Shown here: piece by piece, positions 18,341 through 28,429 of the stretch | Numbering within the stretch: position 1 is the first letter of the stretch | Layout: the number at the start of each line of letters is the position of its first letter | The notes under the pieces: model-generated | What the model was told of the DNA's origin: nothing | The model's input: only the letters and a program-made list of their open reading frames with translations | The model's database searches: none | Assembly (NCBI GenBank): GCA_001970955.1 | Contig: MPUH01000090.1 | Location: forward strand, 49,136-113,135 | Length of the DNA: 64,000 nt | Origin: Stentor coeruleus | Lineage: Eukaryota; Ciliophora; Heterotrichea; Heterotrichida; Stentoridae | Reading direction: 5' to 3' | Made by a program: the position numbers and the translations under genes

Positions 18341-20563
18341 TTAACCTAATCTTGTATTTTCCCCAATCTGAATTGCATAAAAAGTTGCTTTTATAACTGT
18401 CGTAAGTGGGTCAATTTTAAGATGTTCAACATAATACCATTTTTCACTCATTTTAAAGTCTTTACTAATAAAATTTTGTAAATCAATCATTCGACCATTA
18501 GTCAAATCATATTGACCAATCAAAGTGAAAACCTCATATCCTTCTTGTGCATATTTCTTATACCCAACCCAATTTTTTGAAGATTTACCAAATGCAAATG
18601 AAAAAGACCATGAAAAGCTATTAATTTTTGTTTTGCCAAACACTGTCCAACCAAGTACTGAATGATTTGCAGCAGATAATTTAGCTAAATCTGCAAGTAT
18701 ATTTTCTTTTCTATTATCAAGAAAACTAATAAACAGTCCACAAATTGAAGGATAAACTTTTTCAGATATATAAAGAGCAGGTATAGAATCAAATATAACA
18801 TTTCTATCAATAATCGCAAACCTTTTAAGACTATCACTTTTGAATTTATTCAATCTATTTTTCTTTGCCAACAGTTTTTCCCTATGAATTTTCATGAAAA
18901 TTTTAATAAAATCTTCAACATCTCTCTGACTATATTCAATCTCTAAGCTATCAATGAATTTAAATAAAGTTCTAAAGTTGACTTGTTCTTTTAAATCATT
19001 AATTTCAGTATCTATAATTTCTTGATATTGATAGTTCATTTCACATGATTTTCTAATAACTTCTTTATATATTTCATAAATTGATTGAAATATATTTACA
19101 CGACTTTTATATAAAGTAGCTAATATTTCTTTAAATTGACTATCAAAATAAGGGCTACATTTGTATATAAGTTTTCTTTTAGAAAATTCTTTTAATTGAT
19201 GATTTATAATTTCTTGATATGAACCATATTTTATAAAAAACATTAGCATTTGATAAGTTATTCTTTCAGGATTTTCGATACTAAGTTTAAATGTTTCCAT
19301 GCAGGATTTTGCTGATAGGATTTTTAAATATCCATATATTTCAGCGATAATGTTGTTGGAAAGTTTTTCTTCTTGTATTGCAATGTTAAGTTTACCTTCA
19401 TTTTCTAACCTGAATTTTTTATAATTATTTTCGGTTATACTTTCTTTGTTGACATAAAGAACAATTTCTTCACTAATGTCTTGAATTTTTTTGCTAAGTT
19501 TATAGTATGATTCCATAATCCGTATCAAGCCATTTGCATTAGAATAATGCATGATTGGATCATAAAGAGCTTGAATAAATATTTCTCTTACAATATTTTT
19601 TTTTGATAAATTGTCTTCCATCTCCATTTCAATTAAATTCATAATCTTCCCATACTCTTTAAACTCACTAAATTCAAATTCCACTTTCATATTTTTTGTA
19701 TTCCTAATCTCATTACACTTCTGCCTAATAAATCTCATCATATTTTCAAACCTAGAATTCCCTCTAAACTCAGCATCTTGATTGTTTATTTTAACAAGTT
19801 CATAATATTTCGCTATTTTTTTCCCATAGCATTTCTTGAAAAAAATAATAAAATGTTCATCAACAGTAAATCTAAAATTTTTCATATGTCTTTTATATCT
19901 ATTAATAATCAAATCCCCACAACCAACATCTTCAGGATTCTCACACTCTCTACCTAAAAAAGGTTCTGCGACACAAGCAAAATGTTCAGTTAATTCATTA
20001 ATCTTTAAATTTACAGTCTTACAGAATTCTTCTACTAGTTTTTTATAAGAATCAAGAACTTTAATAGACTCATCACTCCATCTTGGATCACGAATACAAA
20101 GGATTATATATAATTTCCTTTGTTTTAAATTTATTGATGTCATACAATATCGCCAATAATTAAAAGAAAAAGTGTCTATAAAAATTTGATTTTCAAGATC
20201 ATCATGGCTTATGTTAAGTATTATAATATCTGATATTGCAAAAACTGAACAAAAATTAAAAGAGTCTCTTTTGCTATCATTTTCTTCACTTTCAAGACCT
20301 TCCATATCAAAAAGAGTAAAACCTAAGTTCAAGTAAGATTTAGCAAAAAGGTTTAAGGTTCCTTTTTGTATGAGTTTACCATGTTTATTTGGCAAGCTGG
20401 GATCGTTTAGAAAATGACCTAGGAAAAAAGATTTCCCTTTGCTTTGTTTACCTATTGAAGCTAGAATTGGTAATTCTCTAGATTTTGTGATTTTATCAAT
20501 GAGGTCATCCTTGAATGTTTCTAGATTATTTTGATCAAACATTATAGCCCCCATTTCAGACAT
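18341..20563 (-). CDS. Large GTPase of the GBP/RHD3 (dynamin-superfamily) type
   Basis: 740 residues with an N-terminal G domain and a long helical C-terminus. G1 P-loop GKQSKGKS at 38-45 (GxxxxGKS). G3 DMEG at 86-89, matching the D-x-E-G-L of guanylate-binding proteins and atlastins. A probable G4 RD at 158-159 (IRDPRW) is typical of this group instead of NKxD. Residues about 240-600 are Lys/Glu/Ile-rich helices, as in GBP stalks. The last 150 residues are distinct (Trp/Phe/Gly-rich: GWTVFGKTKINSFSWSFSF) and unrecognised. No transmembrane pair is visible, so it is not an atlastin-like membrane fusogen. Known relatives oligomerise on GTP and act on membranes. The start is the first of two nearby Met (MSEM, M4). 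The stop is TAA. Confidence 0.8.
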   Translation of the reverse strand: MSEMGAIMFDQNNLETFKDDLIDKITKSRELPILASIGKQSKGKSFFLGHFLNDPSLPNKHGKLIQKGTLNLFAKSYLNLGFTLFDMEGLESEENDSKRDSFNFCSVFAISDIIILNISHDDLENQIFIDTFSFNYWRYCMTSINLKQRKLYIILCIRDPRWSDESIKVLDSYKKLVEEFCKTVNLKINELTEHFACVAEPFLGRECENPEDVGCGDLIINRYKRHMKNFRFTVDEHFIIFFKKCYGKKIAKYYELVKINNQDAEFRGNSRFENMMRFIRQKCNEIRNTKNMKVEFEFSEFKEYGKIMNLIEMEMEDNLSKKNIVREIFIQALYDPIMHYSNANGLIRIMESYYKLSKKIQDISEEIVLYVNKESITENNYKKFRLENEGKLNIAIQEEKLSNNIIAEIYGYLKILSAKSCMETFKLSIENPERITYQMLMFFIKYGSYQEIINHQLKEFSKRKLIYKCSPYFDSQFKEILATLYKSRVNIFQSIYEIYKEVIRKSCEMNYQYQEIIDTEINDLKEQVNFRTLFKFIDSLEIEYSQRDVEDFIKIFMKIHREKLLAKKNRLNKFKSDSLKRFAIIDRNVIFDSIPALYISEKVYPSICGLFISFLDNRKENILADLAKLSAANHSVLGWTVFGKTKINSFSWSFSFAFGKSSKNWVGYKKYAQEGYEVFTLIGQYDLTNGRMIDLQNFISKDFKMSEKWYYVEHLKIDPLTTVIKATFYAIQIGENTRLG

Positions 20564-21032
20564 ATTTTTATATATTAGATACTTATATGGCTTTATTGGT
20601 TAAGATAAAGAAATATGATTATTCAATTGAAAATAAATTTAGCTTTTGATATTAGGTTGATTGTAAAATTATTAAGACATAGGCTTAATATGCACTATTA
20701 ATAAAGGATACTCATTATATCTTATTTCAGACAATATCCGAAATTATTCTTTTAATACACTTTAAAATCCTTTTAGATATCTTAAACCCAATAATCCTTC
20801 AACCATAAAACTATTAATTCAAATTTTCTCCTTAAAAGCATTTCAAATAAAAAGGCTACTTTAGCTAAATAAACCTCTTTATCTCAATAACCACATAATT
20901 ATCCTTAAAAAAAAAATCACCTTATCAAAATCTCACAATTCCTTAAAACTAATCTCAAGTATAAAATCTCATTTAACTTAAAAATACAATTTAAACCTTA
21001 AAGAATAATCAATTTATGAGATCATTTAATAA
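20564..21032. other. Divergent intergenic region
   Basis: Separates the minus-strand GTPase from the plus-strand LRR gene. The right half is C-rich and G-poor, consistent with the promoter of the LRR gene. No repeats. Confidence 0.5.
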
Positions 21033-21806
21033 ATGGGTGTTGGTTGCTGTATGAAATTCGATTCAAAGAACAACAATATGCTAACAATTCAAAAAATTCA
21101 AAAAGAAAATTCTTTAAAAGAACTTATACTTTACTACAAGTCAAATAAATCTTTTATGAATCAAAAAGTTCGTGTAATTTTCAAGCAAATTTGTAAATCA
21201 GGGAAATATTATCCAGATACCCTAAACCTTAATTTTGTGAGCTTTTCTAAAATGCGTACTGAATATTTGCTTCATTTACTTCCTTATCTTGAAAATCTTA
21301 AAGTTCTCAAATTATGGAAGGCTGGTCTTGGTAGTGAAGGTATGAAAATTGTTGCTAGAGATCTTGGGATAATTAGTAATTTAGAAACCCTTTCACTTGA
21401 AGAAAATTTTATAGGTCCTAATGGGTGTATGTATTTAGCATCATCTTTAGAAAAACTTCATAAATTACGTAATCTTTGGCTTCATATCAATGATATTGGA
21501 CCAATAGGAATATGTTGTATTTGTGATGTAATCTCTAACATGCCTTTACTTGAAAAAATAGGACTTGATGAGAATTCGATAGAAAACAAAGGGGCAGTAA
21601 AAATTATGAATGCTTTGAAAGGACTGAAAAATATAAAAATACTCGGTTTAGGGTATAACGCGATAAGTGAAGAAGTTGCTTTGTCTTTGGTTAGGAATTT
21701 ATCAGGGATTAAGTTTGAAAAAATCATTTTGGCAGGGAATGGGATAAGTGAAGGTACATTGAAATTGATGAAAATCCTTTTACCAGAAACAATTATTGTT
21801 GTTTAA
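21033..21806 (+). CDS. Leucine-rich repeat protein, RNase-inhibitor type, N-acylated (copy 1)
   Basis: 257 residues. An N-terminal helical segment (about 1-75) is followed by six or so LRRs of the RNase-inhibitor/RanGAP class with the pattern LxxLxLxxNxIGxxGxxxL: ENLKVLKLWKAGLGSEGM, LETLSLEENFIGPNGCMYL, LRNLWLHINDIGPIG, LEKIGLDENSIENKGAVKI, IKILGLGYNAISEE and EKIILAGNGISEGTL. Such domains bind proteins. It begins MGVGCC, a myristoylation signal with two adjacent Cys, so membrane anchoring is likely. A second gene of identical length at 39316 is clearly a paralogue, with the same layout and the same C-terminal TIIVV-type ending. No catalytic domain is present. The stop is TAA. Confidence 0.9.
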   Translation: MGVGCCMKFDSKNNNMLTIQKIQKENSLKELILYYKSNKSFMNQKVRVIFKQICKSGKYYPDTLNLNFVSFSKMRTEYLLHLLPYLENLKVLKLWKAGLGSEGMKIVARDLGIISNLETLSLEENFIGPNGCMYLASSLEKLHKLRNLWLHINDIGPIGICCICDVISNMPLLEKIGLDENSIENKGAVKIMNALKGLKNIKILGLGYNAISEEVALSLVRNLSGIKFEKIILAGNGISEGTLKLMKILLPETIIVV

Positions 21807-22499
21807 AGAATAATGATTTTTATTATATGGCTGAGTTTATTAAAGTTTGATTTTTAGATAAGGGATTATATGGAGATTTAAAAATAAATAAGTCATTTGG
21901 AGCTGTTACTTTAATAGTTAGAGATTATGAAATTATGTTGGATTTTGATAGGATTTTTTTTTTTTCATAAGGTTAAAGTTTATATTTGAAAGGTCTTTAT
22001 GAGTATTAGGGATTTTATATGATTCGTAATTATTTTGATGGGTTGTATGTAAAAATTAGATATCAGGCAAATATATTGAGAAGTGAATTCAGTTGAGATA
22101 GTTTGTTTTAGATTTAATATTTAGTTGTTGCTTTGAATAATTTATGAGAATTTTAGGTTTAAGATTTAATAATTAGTTGTTGCTTTGGATAATTTATGAG
22201 AATTTTAGGTTTAAGATTTTATAATTAATTGTTGCTTTGGATTATTTATGAGAATTTTAGGTTTAAGATTTTCGGGTGAATAAATTTATATTATCTATAA
22301 ATTTGATATGGCTTCAAGAAAAATGTAATTTAAAGCAATCATAGATATTATATTAATTTAACTTGCATATAATAAAATATAAATAATACTTAGCTGCTAG
22401 CTTTAATTATTTAAAGACTTTATGTGTTTTTAATTACTTTTTGAATAGTTTATAATTATATAAATAAATCCAATTATCATCTAATAAAATAACAAAAGT
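21807..22499. other. Intergenic region with 52-bp triplicate repeat
   Basis: The left side is G/T-rich and C-poor, as after other plus-strand genes. It contains three tandem copies of a 52-bp unit (listed separately). No gene is seen. Confidence 0.5.
22110..22265. repeat. Tandem repeat, 3 x 52 bp
   Basis: Copies start at 22110, 22162 and 22214, with a partial fourth at 22266. The core ttgttgctttggataatttat is conserved with a few substitutions (gaataat, ggattat). It lies in the 3' flank of the LRR gene, and I see no function. Confidence 0.9.
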
Positions 22500-23762
22500 A
22501 TGTCAAATGAATCAAAAAAGCAAAAGCCAATAAATTTTGGTAGAATAGGTGCATACACTATTGGCACCTCAAAAAGTCAAATATATATAGCGACAGATAA
22601 AAGATTAGATTCCCCCCAAATTACAACTTTTAATCATATGATTTATGATGAAAAATCTAATACCCCAACAAAACAACAAGGCTTTGATGTAGAAAAATTT
22701 TATAAATCATGCTTCACCTCAGACATCAGCGAAAAAACTTCAAATAATTTAAGTGAGCTTTCAGAGACGAAAAAACTTCTTCAAAAAAAAAAAAAAAAAA
22801 AAAAAAACCATTTAAAAAAAATCTCAGAACAAGAGTATGAATTAGATTTATTACAAAGAAAAATCAAAGAACTAGAAGAAAAAATAGATTCCTATACGAA
22901 AATAGATTTAATTCAAACAAACTCTCTAAATAAAAAGCCATACAACAAAAGCGACTATTCTCCAAATTCTTCTAATGATTTGGTAAAATATCCTTTAATA
23001 AACCCCGCAACTGTTTCTCATAACAATTTTTATCAAAATGAAATCCTTCAAGGTCCAGTTACCGCCCAACTATTACCTAAATTTCCAAATACACCAAAAA
23101 GAATTTCTTCTTTAGATTCTCAATTTTCTACAGGACCAAATCGAGATTTTCCACAAGGTTATAATACTGTAAGTCCAACAAATAATCAACATCAAAATTG
23201 GGAACAATATATATCTGAAGCAACATATGCAATAAAATATTGGTGGTCACAATTTCAAGTCTCTACAGTTAATTATTTTAATGAATTCGAAAAAGTTCAA
23301 AGTTTGGAAAGACAAAATATTGTTTTGAAGCAAGAATATGAAACTTTGAATAAAATATCGAAAAATTTTGAAAGACAAAATATTGATTTGAAGCAAGAAT
23401 GTGAGTCTTTGAACAAAATGTTGAAAAGTTTTGAAAGGAAAAAAAATGAAAATGTTGAGAAAAAGACTAATGATAGGGGAAATTTAGATGCAAATATGCA
23501 GATTAAAGAGTTAAAAGAGATTATTAGGTTGAATTTTAAGATTATTGAGGAAAAAGATAGTGCTATTAAAATGTTGGAGGAAAAACTTATTATGGCGAAA
23601 GAGAAAATTAATGAAGTTGAAAGAAAAGCTGAGTTGCTGGCTATTAAGATTAGTAGGAGGGTTGAAGAAAAATGTAATAAAGATTGTTTTGAGTTTGATG
23701 AGAATAAAACTGATAATTATTACAAACGCTTGTACTTTGAATATTTGCAAGATAAAGTATGA
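22500..23762 (+). CDS. Coiled-coil protein (unrecognised)
   Basis: 420 residues. The N-terminal 100 residues are Ser/Lys/Asn-rich. A lysine run encoded by 25 consecutive A bases (22783-22807) is followed by a heptad-like segment (EYELDLLQRKIKELEEKIDS). A Pro/Ser/Asn-rich linker comes next, and the C-terminal half (about 255-400) is strongly coiled-coil, including an imperfect internal repeat: residues around FERQNIDLKQECESLNKML repeat the preceding LERQNIVLKQEYETLNKI. I recognise no enzyme domain. A cytoskeletal or basal-body scaffold role is plausible but is inference. The frame depends on the exact length of the A run. It ends in TGA, 180 bp from the 3' end of the convergent channel gene. 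Confidence 0.7.
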   Translation: MSNESKKQKPINFGRIGAYTIGTSKSQIYIATDKRLDSPQITTFNHMIYDEKSNTPTKQQGFDVEKFYKSCFTSDISEKTSNNLSELSETKKLLQKKKKKKKNHLKKISEQEYELDLLQRKIKELEEKIDSYTKIDLIQTNSLNKKPYNKSDYSPNSSNDLVKYPLINPATVSHNNFYQNEILQGPVTAQLLPKFPNTPKRISSLDSQFSTGPNRDFPQGYNTVSPTNNQHQNWEQYISEATYAIKYWWSQFQVSTVNYFNEFEKVQSLERQNIVLKQEYETLNKISKNFERQNIDLKQECESLNKMLKSFERKKNENVEKKTNDRGNLDANMQIKELKEIIRLNFKIIEEKDSAIKMLEEKLIMAKEKINEVERKAELLAIKISRRVEEKCNKDCFEFDENKTDNYYKRLYFEYLQDKV

Positions 23763-23941
23763 TGGTACACTTTAAGCTTAAATGAATAAATTTTATAGGT
23801 TTAAACTAAAAAGAATGAATTTGTATGGTGAAAATAATTAACAATATGGGTTTAATATGGGTTGTATATCAATTCTACCATAACCACTCCAATATTAATT
23901 TTATCATATAATCCAACTAAAACTCATTATATTTTTTAATG

Positions 23942-26900
23942 TTATTTCCTTAAAAGGTTCCCAAGCTTGAGGGATAAATCTTGTTCTCCTTTATCAAAAG
24001 CATCCTTAAGTTTTTGCCTTGAAATATCATGAAGCCTAAAATGACTGTTGATATAAAATATTTTTGTTCTCATATTGTTTATAATTTTATTCAAATCCTC
24101 TTCAACTTCATCATCAACATTATCATCTTCCATAAAATGAAGAAAAGTTTTCCTATTATTACCTCTTGCCCAAAACATTAAAGTTTCAATTTCTATTATC
24201 ATCCCAGCTAATTCTTGTCCATCAGCAATAACTTCATCTTCAGATACCCTTTCATAAGTATCAGATAATATAGCAATAAGAAGATTTAAACTTATAATAG
24301 GATTAAGTAAAGTGGCAAAAAACATAATCAAAGAAAAAAAATCAGGGTCATTTGGATTGTCCCAATTCCCTAATATAATAAGCCATGAGTTAGTAAGTGA
24401 TGGGAAAAAGTCTGTATTCATATCAGAATCAAATGATCTAAACATAAGGGCAAAAGCTACAGCTGAATAAAAAAGTATGATTAGAAAAGCTACGATATCA
24501 CCAAGGACTTGAAATAATAATTTTGTTAAATAACGGGTGCTNGACTTGAAATAATAATTTTGTTAAATAACGGGTGCTGGCATTTATACGGAAGTAGGTT
24601 ATACCACGCATCCAACTTATAAACAATAACACGGCAAGCATGTATCTTTCATCAGTATTTTCTGTTTCTGAGATATGGAAGAACCCTGTCCATGCCAATA
24701 ATGTATACGCAATCATAAGCCATGCCCTTATTGTATCAATAATATTCCAAAAATCCGAAAAGTAAGTCAAAGGCCCCAATACAACAAATACCAATTCATA
24801 AACATACAAAATCCCACTAAGTGAAAATGGTAATATTAAAAACCATGACTTTCTACAAGATTCATAACTTGTAAATAAACTTAAAAGCACAACATAACAT
24901 AAATACATAAAAGCTTGTGTCCACATATACCACCTGACACCCTTCCATTTTTCTTGTAATACAAGTTGTATAAACTTTGTATAATAAATATCAGTATTAG
25001 GACAGTCTTCAATACTTTTAATAAATTCAATACTTTTTGAACTGCCTAAAGTTAAATAAAAACGCATAAGTGTTTTACTAAATAAAACCGCAACTCCAAA
25101 GTCAGGTATCTCATCACTTAAACCAAAATCTTTATAAAAAGGATAAAAAAGATCTGATTTTACAAGCATTGGCAAACTTGTTTCTGGAGGGCAAAAATTA
25201 GGTAAACTAGGTAAGTTTTCTCTTACTAAAATTTCTTTATATAATTTTTCAAGGCTTTTATTCCCAACAAGGTTTAATTCTGTCATATTTTCTTCAATAG
25301 ATTGGAATATCATTTTTTTTAATGCAGCTTCTGATGTATCTTTTTTAACAACTTTTCGTAGTCCATCAACAATAGCGTCAGTGCTTTCTGCGAACCCCAT
25401 TTTTAATGTGACTGAAAGTGCTGAGAAATGTTCACTTGAGTTTATAAATGCGATTCTATTACCATCTTCTTCACCGATAATCGCATCTTTTAATACATCA
25501 TAAAGATTAAAATATGCGTAAATATGGAGTAAGTTTATATGTAATGGTTCAATAAGCCAATGTGATTGGAAATAAGGATGTTCACATTTGCCGTTTATAA
25601 CAGAATTAACGTGGTCTTGGAATTTTGAATTTTCTAACGATGGGCCGACTAGAGTTATTTCTTTGCATCTGAGTGGGTTTTGGGTTTTTGTTATAAGTTC
25701 ACCTCCTAAAAAGTATAAAAAACGATTTTCAGCTCCGATGATAACTTTTTCAAATGGGAATTCGTATGTTAGTTTTGATAGGATTTGGAAACTTTTGTTC
25801 GAGTAAATGTCCATACCTTGCTTGTGGATAAGACAAAGGGTGTTGTTAAGATTTTTTAGTATTCCAACATAAGAAACACTGCTTGAATATATAAGACTAA
25901 AGTTTCTTGTATAGATTATTTCGAATTTAGCTTGACTTGCTGCATAAAGATATTGAAAATCTTCTGAAACTTGAAGGATAAAATCCATATTTTTACTATA
26001 CTCATCTCTTTGTTCATAATCCATATCACTATTAAAATACCCAAATCCGTTTCTATAATCAACTTCTTTAGAAAAGTTTTCTTGGGGTTCTTGGAAATCT
26101 ATACTAAATTTCTTTAAAATTTGATCAGTCCCTAAAGTAAACAAAAGACTATCACTAAAAGCAGTAACAAGGGCCCTAATCTCCCCATTATGGGCAAAAA
26201 TTGTCCTTAAATGCGCACATGTTTCATAATTCCACACTGTTATTTTAAAACTTTCTCCAATAAACAAATAACTTCCAGATATATAAAAGCTTTGCATTTC
26301 AGCTTTAATCAAATGGCTTCTAACCAATTTTAATGATCCTATATTATAAATGCATATCATAGCATAAGATTCTCCAACATCTCCACCTGAGTTTTCAACA
26401 GTACTATCAAAAGGAGCTCCAGCAACAAAAATCTCTTCATTTTGATCGAAATTCTTACAAAACTCAGGAGTATCAATATCTATATGCATCATGATTTTTG
26501 AAGCTCCATTACTATCCCATGACATAATAAATTTTTCATCATTTACTATACAAATACCTTCTAATTGCATTCTTGATTCACTAAACCATATATTTAATAC
26601 TCTCATATTATATGTGTCCATGATTTTTTTTGGCTCAAAAGTTGGAATTTTCCATATCATAATAGCTTTATCATCTCCATAACTAATAATACGTTTTTGA
26701 TCTTTCATGATTATCGCGGATTTAACCCAATTTGTATGTTTTGTAAAAATAATTTCTTTATATCTTTTTTGTATGTCCCAAATTTTTACTTGTGTATTAT
26801 CGCTTGCAGATACAATTATATCTTCGGCTATAGAAATATCAAGGTCTCTTATACGATCGCCATGGCTGAATTCTGCTAAAATGTCCCAGGTATAAAATTT

Positions 26901-27692
26901 GAATAGTTTAATAATACCTATTTCGTCACCTATAGCGAAAAAATTCCCACTTGGGGAAAATTTCACAGCCCAAATCGCCCTTTCGTTTTCTGATGAATAT
27001 ATTATTGTACCTGGATTTCTTAATGAATAAGCTAATTCAGAAACTATAATTTTCCCATTACTATCCCCTGCACAAAGATATCTTTGGTCACGACTGATAT
27101 CAATAGCATAAATCCTCCCGCTTGAAGTTAACAAAACTGCTTCTCGAGGAGTTGTATTAGCTACAGACCAAATTCTCACTGTCGCATCATCACTTGCTGA
27201 AAAAAGCCATCTATCATCATCAGTAACAAGAACTTTGTTTATCTCGCTATTATGCCCAATAAAATTATCAACTTCGCTTAGGTCTGAAATCAAAAACTTA
27301 GAAATAATCGGCTTTTGACCTGCAGCATATATGAATTTCTCATCTTTTGATAAAGCAATCGTCCATACAGATTTATCACTGACACCTTCATCTAAGATAA
27401 TTTCTTGAGATGAAATATCAACAACTCCAATTCGTGCGGGGAATGTGTCTTCTTGTCGACTGCCAAAGTAAAAATTCTTTTCATCTTTGCTTATCTGTAA
27501 ACAAGTGCCTTGAAATGGTGAGGATATTGTAACTGTTGCATTTGATTGAAAGTAACTTACTATGCTTTTCATACAAGTGACCATGTCTGGATGTGATTGT
27601 TTGAAAGAGTCTTCTTTTTGGATACCTATTACGGTGACATCATCAAGTAATGTTTCTACTTTGTCCACGTTTTTCCCTGGTGATAGCGACAT
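23942..27692 (-). CDS. WD40-TRP-like ion channel fusion (copy A), split by assembly error
   Basis: Two minus-strand frames (27692-24498 and 24445-23942) are one gene. At the N at 24542 a 36-bp segment is duplicated, adding 37 bases and breaking the frame. Ignoring one copy and the N gives an uninterrupted protein of 1237 residues, close to the 1247 of its neighbour copy B. The N-terminal half is WD40 beta-propeller repeats (such as LFSASDDATVRIWSV and IIVSASDNTQVKIWDI). The region about 650-900 is helical. The last third has six membrane segments and a TRP-type pore and S6 (LLNPIISLNLLIAILSDTYE), then a coiled tail. S4 has few positive charges, so it is probably not voltage gated. The likely role is a cation channel with a large cytosolic protein-binding sensor; gating is unknown. 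It begins MSLSPGKN. The stop is TAA. Confidence 0.85.
24506..24578. repeat. Unmerged contig overlap around N 24542, inside a gene
   Basis: Bases 24506-24541 and 24543-24578 are identical 36-bp copies beginning gacttgaaataataattttg. The total insertion of 37 bases (36 plus N) shifts the frame of the channel gene and creates a false stop. Confidence 0.95.
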
Positions 27693-27826
27693 TTATTAAG
27701 CCATAGATTAAAAGAGATTATTACTTATGAGTCTTTTGACAATTGGATTGGTTGATGTGTGTGAGAGTTTGTATGAGAGGCTGTGGTTATGATAAAGTTA
27801 TGATGTGGTTTTGATGTGATTATGAT

Positions 27827-28012
27827 ATAGTTTTGAAGAATTTTTAAGATTGGGTGATTGAGTTAGGCTACTTTTTTTGGTGTGTTGATAGTAAAATATT
27901 TATAAAGATTATAGTAAANATAGTTTTGAAGAATTTTTAAGATTGGGTTGATTGAGTTAGGCTACTTTTTTTGGTGTGTTGATAGTAAAATATTTATAAA
28001 GATTATAGTAAA
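27827..28012. repeat. Unmerged contig overlap around N 27919
   Basis: Bases 27827-27918 and 27920-28012 are copies beginning atagttttgaagaattttta. They differ by one inserted T (gggtgatt against gggttgatt). Confidence 0.93.
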
Positions 28013-28120
28013 GGATTATTAGGATTCAGATGTGGGAGATTGCTGTGAAATATATTATTTAATTTNAGGATTATTAGGATTCAGATGTGGGAGATTGCTG
28101 TGAAATATATTATTTAATTT
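28012..28120. repeat. Unmerged contig overlap around N 28066
   Basis: Bases 28012-28065 and 28067-28120 are identical 54-bp copies beginning aggattattaggattcagat. Confidence 0.93.
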
Positions 28121-28429
28121 TTAATTTATATAAGTATTAAGTATACAAGTATATTTTTATATAGTATTAAAATCACCATAAGATTAATTCTAAGTTTTCA
28201 GATTCAGATTACTATTTTTGATAAGGAAAATTCGAATTAAAGGAATGATTTATTTAGGACTTCAAAGAGTTGATTTAACCACATTTACTCTCTGATTCAA
28301 ACTCTTATAACTCATAAAAAAATTATGCTTTTTTATATAGCAAAGACTAAAATTATCAAAAAAAGTTAAAATACTAGACTATAATGTTTTAAAAAATCAC
28401 AAGCTCTTAACTTAAGATAAAAAATTATA

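Larger units (their letters stand above)
27693..28429. other. Intergenic region between channel copies, two contig joints
   Basis: Separates the tandem minus-strand channels. The first 330 bases are G/T-rich on the plus strand, as expected upstream of a minus-strand gene. Two N joints with duplicated ends (27919 and 28066) inflate the length by about 150 bp, so the true spacer is nearer 590 bp. No gene is seen. Confidence 0.55.
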
